A stretch of 64,000 nucleotides of DNA from an uncultured Robinsoniella sp. (lineage in GTDB: Bacteria > Bacillota > Clostridia > Lachnospirales > Lachnospiraceae), in assembly GCA_900539655.1 (NCBI GenBank), contig UQCR01000013.1:1-64000 (forward strand). Reading direction: 5' to 3'. The position numbers and the translations under genes were made by a program. Shown here piece after piece: positions 9,270 to 17,416 of this stretch (positions are counted from its first letter, which is position 1; each line of letters opens with the position of its first letter). The notes under the pieces are model-generated. The model searched no databases. It was not told the origin of the DNA and saw only the letters and a program-made list of their open reading frames with translations.

Positions 9270-9797
9270 TTACACCTCCTTAAATTTGCTAAAGATATCA
9301 CGGATTTTGGCCATTCTTGGATCTAAATCTGTATGATCACAGCTGCAAGTCCCAAGATTTAAATTGGCGCCGCATTGATTACAGATTCCCTTACAGCTTT
9401 CACTGCATAAAACCTTCATCGGCCAATTCAATAACATCTCGCCATAGACAAGCTTATCCACATCCAGGTTATATCCATCAATATAATTGTGTTCATCAAG
9501 TGCTTTCTGATGCTCTGCTTCATCTATATTCATATCAATTTCTTTATCAATACGAACTTTGATGTCAGTTTTTACATCTTCCAGACACCTGTCGCAGGGA
9601 ATTAAAACAGTGATTGTTCCCTCCCCTGTTATGTGCAGTTTCCTGTTTCCTTTGTTCTGTATCTGTAAAGAAACTGGGGTACTGCTAATGATAGGAAAAC
9701 TGCCAAGCTTTGAAACGAAAGTCTCCAGCCCCAGTCCTGCATCAGTCTGCATTACTAATTCGTCGTTTTTTAAAACACCGTTTAAGTCTATCAGCAT
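9270..9797 (-). CDS. yceD: DUF177 / YceD family protein
   Basis: A 175-residue protein of the YceD/DUF177 family, conserved upstream of rpmF and linked in other bacteria and plastids to 23S rRNA accumulation. The family's cysteine pairs are present: PCDRC at about 110 and a C-terminal cluster CSESCKGICNQCG. Start ATG follows TAGGAGGT. Its biochemical role is not firmly known. It is the first gene of the rpmF unit and has a consensus promoter. Confidence 0.9.
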   Translation of the reverse strand: MLIDLNGVLKNDELVMQTDAGLGLETFVSKLGSFPIISSTPVSLQIQNKGNRKLHITGEGTITVLIPCDRCLEDVKTDIKVRIDKEIDMNIDEAEHQKALDEHNYIDGYNLDVDKLVYGEMLLNWPMKVLCSESCKGICNQCGANLNLGTCSCDHTDLDPRMAKIRDIFSKFKEV

Positions 9798-9823
9798 TAT
9801 GACCTCCTATCCACACCTAAATT

Positions 9824-9852
9824 ATTATACATATGCAAAATGTTTTTGTCAA
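9824..9852 (-). promoter_or_regulatory. Consensus sigma-A promoter for yceD-rpmF
   Basis: TTGACA, exactly 17 nt, then TATAAT on the minus strand, with the -10 about 27 nt before the yceD ATG. A perfect match fits high expression of a ribosomal protein operon. Confidence 0.9.
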
Positions 9853-9895
9853 CATAATTTTACAATAAAGTGGGATAAACTTACATTTAAAAAAT

Positions 9896-9924
9896 AAGGC
9901 GGAGTCTCTACAAGTCTCCGCCTT
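9896..9924 (-). terminator. Intrinsic terminator after pta-ackA
   Basis: 9-bp stem AAGGCGGAG/CTCCGCCTT followed by ATTTTTT on the minus strand, about 85 nt beyond the ackA stop. Confidence 0.85.
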
Positions 9925-10007
9925 ATTGCAAGTACTGCATTGCACATTTAAACTGTGATTAAGACACCCGTTAAATATAGCAGGTGCACATTCCGAAACT
10001 GGTTGAA

Positions 10008-11198
10008 CTAAATCAGAGCAACAGTTTCTCTGCAGATTGCAAGTTCTTCATCAGTAGGAAGCAGAACAACTTTTACCTTGGAATCCGGTGTGGAAAGCAG
10101 AGTTTTTTTGCCCCTTGCTTTATTTGCTTCTGCATCTAAAGTAATACCCAGGTATCCAAGATATGCAATGATATCACGGCGTACCAGAGAGTCATTTTCA
10201 CCCAGTCCTGCTGTAAATGCAATTGCATCAACACCATTCAGAGCAGCTACGTATCCACCGATATATTTTGCAGCACGGTAATTGAATACGGCTCTTGCAA
10301 GGATTGCAGCTTCGTTTCCTTCTTCAGCAGCATTTTCCAGGTCACGGAAGTCGCTTGAGATTCCGGATAAGCCATAAACGCCGGATTTTTTATTTAACAT
10401 GTTCATTAAATCATCAATGTCCATATTTTCTTTTTTGGACAGGAACTCTAAGATAGCCGGATCAATATCACCGGAACGTGTTCCCATTACCAGTCCTTCA
10501 AGTGGAGTCATTCCCATGGAAGTATCAATGGACTTACCGTTTAATACAGCGGAAATGGATGCGCCGTTACCTAAGTGGCACACAATAATTTTGGAATTAT
10601 TGATATCAAGTCCTAAGAATTTTGCTGTTTCTTTAGAAACGAAGTTATGGGAAGTTCCGTGGAAACCATATCTTCTTACTTTATATTTTTCATAATATTC
10701 GTAAGGCAGGCCATACATATATGCTTTTTCAGGCATAGTCTGATGGAATGCAGTATCGAATACGCCAACCATCGGTACTTCAGGCATTAATTCCTGGCAC
10801 GCACGAATACCGATTAAGTTTGCAGGATTATGAAGAGGCGCAAGGTCATTACACTCTTCCACTGCTTTTAACATTTCTTCTGTGATCACTGCTGAAGAAG
10901 CGAATTTCTCACCGCCGTGTACGATTCTGTGGCCTACGGCCTTTACTTCTTTCAGGCTTTCAATTACGCCGGTCTTGTCATTTACCAATGCATCCAGTAC
11001 CATTTTGATTGCTTCTTTGTGAGTCGGCATCGGGCTTTCTGTAATTTCTTTATCTCCGCCCTTTGGCTGGTAAACCAGTCTGCTTCCTTCGATTCCAATT
11101 CTTTCGCAAAGCCCCTTTGCCAATACATCCTCTGTATCAGAGTTAATTAACTGATACTTAAGAGATGAACTTCCACAGTTGATAACTAATACGTTCAT
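10008..11198 (-). CDS. ackA: Acetate kinase
   Basis: Converts acetyl phosphate and ADP to acetate and ATP, the energy-yielding last step of acetate fermentation. The 396-residue protein starts with the ASKHA-fold phosphate loop VINCGSSSLKYQL; acetate kinase signatures RIVHGGEKF and MGMTPLEGLVMGTRSGDID are present, and ADP-binding glycines occur in FTAGLGEND. It follows pta by 80 nt. Confidence 0.97.
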   Translation of the reverse strand: MNVLVINCGSSSLKYQLINSDTEDVLAKGLCERIGIEGSRLVYQPKGGDKEITESPMPTHKEAIKMVLDALVNDKTGVIESLKEVKAVGHRIVHGGEKFASSAVITEEMLKAVEECNDLAPLHNPANLIGIRACQELMPEVPMVGVFDTAFHQTMPEKAYMYGLPYEYYEKYKVRRYGFHGTSHNFVSKETAKFLGLDINNSKIIVCHLGNGASISAVLNGKSIDTSMGMTPLEGLVMGTRSGDIDPAILEFLSKKENMDIDDLMNMLNKKSGVYGLSGISSDFRDLENAAEEGNEAAILARAVFNYRAAKYIGGYVAALNGVDAIAFTAGLGENDSLVRRDIIAYLGYLGITLDAEANKARGKKTLLSTPDSKVKVVLLPTDEELAICRETVALI

Positions 11199-11278
11199 TA
11201 AAAAATACCTCCATTGGTTTTCTTTTCATTTATTATATTCTTTTAGAACTTCCGTATAATTATGTAGGTAAAATCTTC

Positions 11279-12274
11279 CTATTGTGCCTGACACTGAACT
11301 GCTGTGATTGCAACAACCCCAACAATGTCTTCCGCGCTGCATCCACGTGATAAATCATTTACCGGTTTTGCAATACCCTGTGTTACAGGTCCGTAAGCTT
11401 CTGCTTTTGCAAGTCTCTGCACTAATTTGTATCCGATATTTCCTGCATCCAGGTCTGGGAACAGCAATACATTTGCTTTACCAGCTACCGGGCTGTTAGG
11501 AGCTTTAGAAGCACCAACGCTAGGTACGATTGCTGCATCTAACTGGAATTCGCCGTCTAATTTCAGATTTGGGTTCTGCTCTTTTGCAATTCTGGTTGCT
11601 TCTACTACTTTGTCAACATCTGCGTGTTTTGCACTGCCCATGGTGGAATGGGAAAGCATAGCCACGATTGGTTCCTCTTCTACTAATAACTGGAAGGATT
11701 CTGCGGATGAAGCTGCGATTGCAGCCAGTTCTTCCGGATTCGGATTCTGGTTTAATCCGGCATCTGCGAAAATAAATGTACCGTTTGCACCATATTCGCA
11801 ATTTGGAACAGCCATCAGGAAGAATGCGGATACTAATTTTGTTCCCGGTTTTGTTTTTAAAATCTGAAGGCATGGTCTTAATGTGTCTGCAGTAGAATGA
11901 CATGCTCCGGATACCATTCCGTCTGCATCGCCCATTTTAACCATCATAACGCCATAGTACAGGTACTGGTTTAATAAAATATCCTTTGCCTGCTCTGGTG
12001 TCATGCCTTTTTTCTGTCTTAACTCTACAAGCTTGTCTATGTAGCCTGCTGTCTTATCTGAAGTTGCAGGATCTACGATAATAGCTCCTGTAATGTCTAA
12101 TCCTTCGCTGCCTTTTTTAACTGCCTCTTCGCTACCTACCAGTACTACGTTAGCAACGCCTTCTTTTAAGATCTGGGCAGTTGCTTCATATGTTCTGCGG
12201 TCTTCTGTCTCCGGCAGTACGATCGTTTTTTTGTTTGATTTCGCTCTTTCTTTGATTACGTCAATAAATCCCAT
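11279..12274 (-). CDS. pta: Phosphate acetyltransferase
   Basis: Converts acetyl-CoA and phosphate to acetyl phosphate, feeding acetate kinase. The 331-residue protein is the short catalytic form without the N-terminal DRTGG domain of E. coli Pta. Typical segments are IVLPETEDRRTYEA, DGMVSGACHSTADTLRP and the C-terminal LSRGCSAEDIV. Start ATG has AAAGGAG upstream, and a sigma-A promoter lies about 50 nt before it. Confidence 0.96.
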   Translation of the reverse strand: MGFIDVIKERAKSNKKTIVLPETEDRRTYEATAQILKEGVANVVLVGSEEAVKKGSEGLDITGAIIVDPATSDKTAGYIDKLVELRQKKGMTPEQAKDILLNQYLYYGVMMVKMGDADGMVSGACHSTADTLRPCLQILKTKPGTKLVSAFFLMAVPNCEYGANGTFIFADAGLNQNPNPEELAAIAASSAESFQLLVEEEPIVAMLSHSTMGSAKHADVDKVVEATRIAKEQNPNLKLDGEFQLDAAIVPSVGASKAPNSPVAGKANVLLFPDLDAGNIGYKLVQRLAKAEAYGPVTQGIAKPVNDLSRGCSAEDIVGVVAITAVQCQAQ

Positions 12275-12321
12275 GATTTCTGACTCCTTTCGTGTTTTAG
12301 GTCCAAAACCGTCATAAAAAT

Positions 12322-12350
12322 ATTATACATGATACCATATGGGCATACAA
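12322..12350 (-). promoter_or_regulatory. Promoter for pta-ackA
   Basis: TTGTAT, 17 nt, TATAAT on the minus strand, reading into pta. Confidence 0.65.
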
Positions 12351-12753
12351 GTTAATTAATATTTTAACAATGTTTAACAACCTTTCATTCTTTTTAATTA
12401 TAGCCCTATAAATGGCTAATTTCAACCGTTATGGTGTATCTTTTTCCATACACCGGGGGTAAAATTGTATTTTTGGATAAACTTTTGATATCCGGACCGG
12501 TTTTTTTGACTGTGAGAAGTATTTTTTGGGGAAAATATTTTGGTTCTTGACAATATTTTTTAAAATTGGCTTTTGCATTTTGTTGTTTATTTTTTGATTG
12601 TATTGATTTGTTCGATTTGTTGGGTGAGTTAGAAAGGTACCGAAGTAGTTACGGAGGTTATATAAGATTGATGTACGAAGGGGATGTTGTGTGGTATAAT
12701 CGATAATAAAAATATAGTTTTCTACTTACAGAAATGGAGGATTTCAACATTAT
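12351..12753. other. Intergenic region between pta and tmcAL
   Basis: About 400 nt with no credible coding frame. It is T-rich. A perfect 7-bp inverted repeat GGTGTAT/ATACACC sits at 12433-12454. An extended -10 element (TGGTATAAT, 12692-12700) reads toward tmcAL; no convincing -35 is seen. I see no RNA gene. Confidence 0.5.
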
Positions 12754-14121
12754 ATGAAGGTTGTTGGACTGGTTACGGAATATAATCCGTTTCACAATGG
12801 ACACAGATACCATCTGGAACAGGCAAAGGAGAAAACCGGTGCCGATTTTGTGGTGGTTGTGATGAGCGGGAACTTCCTCCAGAGGGGGGAGGCGGCAATC
12901 ATAGATAAGTTCTCCAGAGCGGAAATGGCATTGTCATGCGGTGCCGATCTGGTACTGGAGATTCCGGCATATTTTGCATGTGCCAGCGCAGAGTATTTCG
13001 CCCTGGGTGCAGTTTCACTGTTGGATTCCCTGGGAATCATAGACAGCATCTGCTTTGGAAGCGAATGGGGGGATATTCAGGTACTGGATGAAATTGCAGA
13101 AATTCTCGCGGAAGAGCCGCTTCCATATAAAAATGCATTAAAAGACCTGCTTGCAGAAGGCAGATCATTCCCCGCAGCAAGAGAAGAAGCGCTGCTCTCC
13201 TGCCTCTCGGTATTACATGCAAGTGGAAAAGAGGACTGGGTATCCGTATGGAAGAATGTGCTGGATTCACCTAATAACATCCTGGGTATCGAGTATCTGA
13301 AAGCTCTGAAGAAGTTAAAAAGCAATATGGTACCAGTAACCATAGAGCGTATATTAAGCGGCTACCATGATCCTACACTTTATGCAGGCATCAGCTCCGC
13401 AACTGCTATACGGAGGGTAATACAGGAAGAACAGGGAAAATTACTTGAAAATGAATCAGGAAAATTGTCTGGTAATCTGCTGGTAAATCCGATAAAGGAG
13501 CAGATACCAAATGAGGTTTGCGCCATACTGAAGCGCGAATCATGCCGGACGTTTCCGGTAAAGAGCGCCGATTTTTCATTGCCGTTGCACTATCGGCTGA
13601 TATCTGCAACGGCTTGGGAAGAACTTGCCGAATTTTTTGATGTATCCCCGGATCTGGCGAAAAGAATTTGGAACCTGAGATATTCTTATCAGGGATTTGA
13701 AGATTTTACAGCATGTTTAAAGACGCGGCAGTTTACCGAAACCCGAATCCGGCGGGCGCTGATGCATATTTTACTGGGTATAACAGAGGATGAGGTAAAG
13801 AAGGCTGTCAGAGACGGCAATGGGGCTTGTTACATCCGGGTTCTGGGATTTAACAAAGATGCGTCTGTGCTTCTGACTGAAATTAAGAAGAAAAGCCCTT
13901 TGCCCATTATTACAAAAATGGCGGATGCGTATAAACTTTTAGAGAACAGCCCTGCTTCCCAAACAGCAAGAAAGATGCTGGACTGTGATATTTATAGTGC
14001 ACAGGTGTATCATAGCGCAGTATCAAATTTATACAAAGGTCATACGTATAATGAAATTATCAGACAGATCATTGTGCAGCGGCAGCCCAGTCGCCCAGGT
14101 GATTCACCAGGGGATGCATAA
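12754..14121 (+). CDS. tmcAL: tRNA(Met) cytidine acetate ligase (TmcAL / YlbM family)
   Basis: A nucleotidyltransferase-fold enzyme that makes ac4C34 in elongator tRNA-Met, using acetate and ATP. The N-terminal signature VTEYNPFHNGHRYHL holds the HxGH-type adenylation motif, and VVVMSGNFLQRGEAAI and KFSRAEMAL follow at about 35-60. At 455 residues it is slightly longer than B. subtilis TmcAL. The start has GGAGG upstream at about 18 nt, so initiation may rely on weak spacing. It is the only plus-strand gene in the first 24 kb. Using acetate as substrate, next to pta-ackA, is a suggestive but unproven link. Confidence 0.88.
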   Translation: MKVVGLVTEYNPFHNGHRYHLEQAKEKTGADFVVVVMSGNFLQRGEAAIIDKFSRAEMALSCGADLVLEIPAYFACASAEYFALGAVSLLDSLGIIDSICFGSEWGDIQVLDEIAEILAEEPLPYKNALKDLLAEGRSFPAAREEALLSCLSVLHASGKEDWVSVWKNVLDSPNNILGIEYLKALKKLKSNMVPVTIERILSGYHDPTLYAGISSATAIRRVIQEEQGKLLENESGKLSGNLLVNPIKEQIPNEVCAILKRESCRTFPVKSADFSLPLHYRLISATAWEELAEFFDVSPDLAKRIWNLRYSYQGFEDFTACLKTRQFTETRIRRALMHILLGITEDEVKKAVRDGNGACYIRVLGFNKDASVLLTEIKKKSPLPIITKMADAYKLLENSPASQTARKMLDCDIYSAQVYHSAVSNLYKGHTYNEIIRQIIVQRQPSRPGDSPGDA

Positions 14122-14170
14122 TGTCCCATTACGAATGGCTGGAACCCCAATGATAAGTAAAAGATCAGAT

Positions 14171-14210
14171 AAAAAGGCGTGATGCAGTAGAAAATGCATC
14201 ACGCCTGATT
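14171..14210. terminator. Bidirectional terminator between tmcAL and the PFL-family gene
   Basis: Perfect 11-bp stem GGCGTGATGCA/TGCATCACGCC (14176-14205) flanked by AAAAA on the left and TGATTTTT on the right, serving the two convergent genes. Confidence 0.9.
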
Positions 14211-14211
14211 T

Positions 14212-15576
14212 TTAATTTTTAAAACTGTGAATTGGAGCCGGAATTCTACCCTTACGGTTAACAAATGCATCACATCCATATTTATTAACAGGCATAATCG
14301 GTGCATATCCTAACAGTCCGCCGAATTGTACAATTTCTCCCACGCCTTTTCCAATAACCGGAATCAGACGCACGGCAGTTGTTTTCTGGTTTACCATACC
14401 GATTGCCATTTCATCTGCAATGATACCTGCTATGGTAGTAGACTTGGTATCTCCCGGAATTGCGATCATATCCAGACCTACGGAACATACACAGGTCATT
14501 GCTTCTAACTTTTCGATGGTCAGAGCATTTGCCTGAACAGCGTCAATCATACCCTGGTCTTCGCTGACCGGAATGAAAGCACCGCTCAATCCGCCCACAT
14601 AGGAAGATGCCATAACACCGCCCTTTTTCACCTGGTCGTTTAAAAGTGCAAGTGCTGCAGTTGTTCCTGGCGCACCTGCGTATTCCAGACCGATTTCACA
14701 CAAAATATCTGCAACACTGTCTCCGATTGCCGGTGTCGGTGCCAGAGATAAATCAATGATTCCAAACGGAATTTGCAGACGTTTGGATGCCTCCTGAGCT
14801 ACCAGCTGTCCGACACGGGTTACTTTAAATGCTGTTTTCTTGATGGTTTCGCATAATACTTCAAAACTTTCGCCACGAACCTGTTCCAAAGCTGTCTTTA
14901 CCACACCCGGTCCGCTGACGCCTACATTAATAATTGCATCCGCTTCTGTCACACCGTGGAAAGCACCTGCCATGAAAGGATTATCATCCGGAGCATTGCA
15001 GAAAACTACAAGCTTTGCACAGCCAAGAGAATCATTTTCTTTTGTATACTCTGCTGTTTCCAGAATCATATCACCCATCAGACGTACTGCATCCATATTG
15101 ATACCGCATTTGGTGGATCCCAGGTTAATGGAACTGCATACCCGTTCTGTGCAGGCAAGAGCCTTTGGAATGGAACGGATCAGGTATTCGTCACTTTTTG
15201 TCATGCCTTTGCTCACCAGAGCAGAATATCCGCCGATAAAGTTAACGCCTACTTCTTTTGCAGCTTTGTCCAGTGTTTTGGCAAGAGTTACAAAGTCATC
15301 AGAGGATTTGCATGCACTGCCGCCCACTAAAGCAATCGGTGTTATGGAAATACGTTTATTCACGATGGGAATTCCGTATTCTCTTTCAATTTCTTTTCCG
15401 GTAGAAACCAGATCCTTTGCCAGCGTTGTAATCTTCGTGTAGATTTTCTGGTTTAATTTTTCAAGATCGGAATCCACACAGTCTAACAGGCTGATACCCA
15501 GAGTAATGGTTCTTACGTCCAGGTTCTCCTGGGTAATCATTTTATTTGTTTCGCTTACTTCAAATAAATTTATCAT
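14212..15576 (-). CDS. PFL family protein (UPF0210)
   Basis: A 454-residue protein of the UPF0210/DUF711 family, distantly related to pyruvate formate-lyase-like folds but of unknown reaction. The family start MINLFEVSET...DVRTITLGISLLDC is clear. Glycine-rich loops GGSACKSSDDF, GVSGPGVVKTALE and GGLSGAFIPVSEDQG are typical. It is nearly always paired with a small ACT-domain protein, as here, which suggests amino-acid-responsive regulation. Confidence 0.9.
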   Translation of the reverse strand: MINLFEVSETNKMITQENLDVRTITLGISLLDCVDSDLEKLNQKIYTKITTLAKDLVSTGKEIEREYGIPIVNKRISITPIALVGGSACKSSDDFVTLAKTLDKAAKEVGVNFIGGYSALVSKGMTKSDEYLIRSIPKALACTERVCSSINLGSTKCGINMDAVRLMGDMILETAEYTKENDSLGCAKLVVFCNAPDDNPFMAGAFHGVTEADAIINVGVSGPGVVKTALEQVRGESFEVLCETIKKTAFKVTRVGQLVAQEASKRLQIPFGIIDLSLAPTPAIGDSVADILCEIGLEYAGAPGTTAALALLNDQVKKGGVMASSYVGGLSGAFIPVSEDQGMIDAVQANALTIEKLEAMTCVCSVGLDMIAIPGDTKSTTIAGIIADEMAIGMVNQKTTAVRLIPVIGKGVGEIVQFGGLLGYAPIMPVNKYGCDAFVNRKGRIPAPIHSFKN

Positions 15577-15630
15577 AACAGATTATTACCTTTCTTCATA
15601 TAGTGACAAATTGGAGCCCTGAGGCACACT

Positions 15631-15903
15631 CTAGATACGATGCATCATGTTGAAGATTTCTTCATGCTGGCAGCGGATGCTCACGCCGATTTCATCGCCT
15701 AGTTTTTCCAGTTCTTTAGCCAGTTCTTCAGCAGACTTTGTAGAGTTGTTTGCATCGGTAACCATCATCATATTGAAGAATCCCTGTACAATTGTCTGGG
15801 AGATATCAAGGATGTTTACGTTGTTCTCTGCAAGGAAAGTACAAACCTTAGCGATAATTCCTACGGTATCTTTTCCTACGACTGTGATAATTGTTTTTTT
15901 CAT
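15631..15903 (-). CDS. ACT domain-containing protein (UPF0237)
   Basis: A 90-residue single ACT domain beginning ITVVGKDTVGIIAKVCTFLAE, with the DISQTIV strand in the middle. ACT domains bind amino acids or related ligands. It is transcribed just upstream of the PFL-family gene (54 nt), a pair conserved in Firmicutes and other bacteria, so it probably modulates that protein. Start has AAAGGAG. Confidence 0.92.
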   Translation of the reverse strand: MKKTIITVVGKDTVGIIAKVCTFLAENNVNILDISQTIVQGFFNMMMVTDANNSTKSAEELAKELEKLGDEIGVSIRCQHEEIFNMMHRI

Positions 15904-16007
15904 TTCTTCTCCTTTCGGGGACCGAAGTCCTCTTTCACATTAATCTATATATGTAAGTCAGTACCACCCTGCCCTCTGCATCAGCAGACAGGCGGTGGGG
16001 TATGGCT

Positions 16008-16805
16008 TTATATCGCAAATAATTCACTTGGCTCATCTCTATGTGCCACGCGGATGGGAAAATCTTTTGCTTTATAAGGATTTTCTCCTAACGTTACTTC
16101 TGAGCAGACCGTTTCATATGCAAGCTCTTCGTAATTATTTTCTTGGCTGAGATGCCCAAGCATAATAGTTTTTAAGCCGTCATGTAGAATACGGCAGAGC
16201 AGCCTTCCAGCATTTTCATTTGACAGATGCCCTCTGTTTCCAAGGATTCTCTGTTTCAGGTAATAGGGATAACTACCCACCTGAAGCATATTTATATCGT
16301 GGTTTGCTTCCAGAAGTACGCCGTCAAGTCCCTGAAGATGGTCTACTATGTAATCATTATAATGTCCCAGGTCTGTAATCACGCCTACAGACTTATTCTC
16401 ATGGTTAATTCGATAGGCTACCGGATCAGCCGCATCATGGGAAATAGAGAATGGCGCTACTTCCAGATCTTTGATACAAAATGGTTTATCCGGATAGATC
16501 TCGCAAAAAAGAGATTCGTCTACTTTACCAAGAGGTGAATAAGCTTTCATTGCCTCGATGGTACCACCGGTTGCATAAATTGGTATCTGATACTTTCTCG
16601 CCAGGACGCCCAGGCCTTTTATATGGTCGGAATGTTCATGTGTAATTAAAATGCCATCCATCTCCGCTGTTTTTCGGTCAATGGAATTTAAGCCGGCTTC
16701 TATTCGCTTGCCGCTTAAGCCTACATCTACCAGAAGGCTGGCATGTTCTGATCCTACGTAAATGCAGTTTCCACTGCTTCCGCTTGTTATACTACAAAAA
16801 TTCAT
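16008..16805 (-). CDS. MBL-fold metallohydrolase, WalJ/YycJ-like
   Basis: A 265-residue metallo-beta-lactamase-fold protein. The metal-binding motif THEHSDH is at about residue 55, with further ligands expected at FSISHDAADP and TDLGHYND; LEANHDINML and MLGHLSQENN complete the pattern. The N-terminus FCSITSGSSGNC is typical of the YycJ/WalJ group, which includes dsDNA exonucleases linked to WalKR or repair. No walKR genes are in this window. It overlaps coaE by 14 nt and follows polA, which fits a DNA-repair context. Confidence 0.85.
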   Translation of the reverse strand: MNFCSITSGSSGNCIYVGSEHASLLVDVGLSGKRIEAGLNSIDRKTAEMDGILITHEHSDHIKGLGVLARKYQIPIYATGGTIEAMKAYSPLGKVDESLFCEIYPDKPFCIKDLEVAPFSISHDAADPVAYRINHENKSVGVITDLGHYNDYIVDHLQGLDGVLLEANHDINMLQVGSYPYYLKQRILGNRGHLSNENAGRLLCRILHDGLKTIMLGHLSQENNYEELAYETVCSEVTLGENPYKAKDFPIRVAHRDEPSELFAI

Positions 16806-17397
16806 GTTCTATCAATCCCCTGTCAATTTGTTCATATGTATTTTCTACAATATTGCTGCTGTTGTCAACTACAAATTGACAATGCTGGCGAAATACGTTG
16901 TCGCGCATCTGGTTTTTCATAATCTGTTTTACTTTCTCATCCGAATATCCACGTGCCTTCTTGAGTCTGATTCTGCGCACATCATCAGATGTATAGACAT
17001 ACCAGAATTCGTCACAGATTGTCTCGTAGTGGTCTTCAATTAAAAGAGCTGCTTCGATCACTACAAAAGGTACTCTCCCGGCAGTACGTTCTTTTTTTAT
17101 TTCATTTACGATATATTCTTTTACTGCAGGGTGGACTATCTGATTGAGCTTTTGTAATTTATCAGGATCCCGAAAGACAATGTCAGCAAGCTTGCTGCGG
17201 TTGATGTTCTGGTCCCCATTTAAAATACTGCTCCCAAATGTTTCTGCAATGCGGTAATAGCATACCTGACCCGGGGACATCAGAAGATGTCCGACCTGGT
17301 CAGCCTGAATTACTCTCGCATGATACATTTTTGCTATATAGTCTAAAACGGTGCTCTTACCGGCGCCTACTCCACCGGTGATTCCCAATACTTTCAT
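16792..17397 (-). CDS. coaE: Dephospho-CoA kinase
   Basis: Phosphorylates dephospho-CoA in the last step of coenzyme A synthesis. The 201-residue P-loop protein has GITGGVGAGKSTV at its N-terminus and the lid/substrate region DADQ-like QADQVGHLL and ARGYSDEKVKQIMKNQM. It starts 19 nt after polA, an association common in Firmicutes. Confidence 0.95.
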   Translation of the reverse strand: MKVLGITGGVGAGKSTVLDYIAKMYHARVIQADQVGHLLMSPGQVCYYRIAETFGSSILNGDQNINRSKLADIVFRDPDKLQKLNQIVHPAVKEYIVNEIKKERTAGRVPFVVIEAALLIEDHYETICDEFWYVYTSDDVRRIRLKKARGYSDEKVKQIMKNQMRDNVFRQHCQFVVDNSSNIVENTYEQIDRGLIEHEFL

Positions 17398-17416
17398 TAG
17401 TAATCCAGTCTCCTAT

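Noticed and set aside
15960..16000. GC-rich hairpin between the WalJ-like and ACT genes as an RNA element
   Set aside because: The pairing is imperfect and no T-run or known core is visible; too weak to call.
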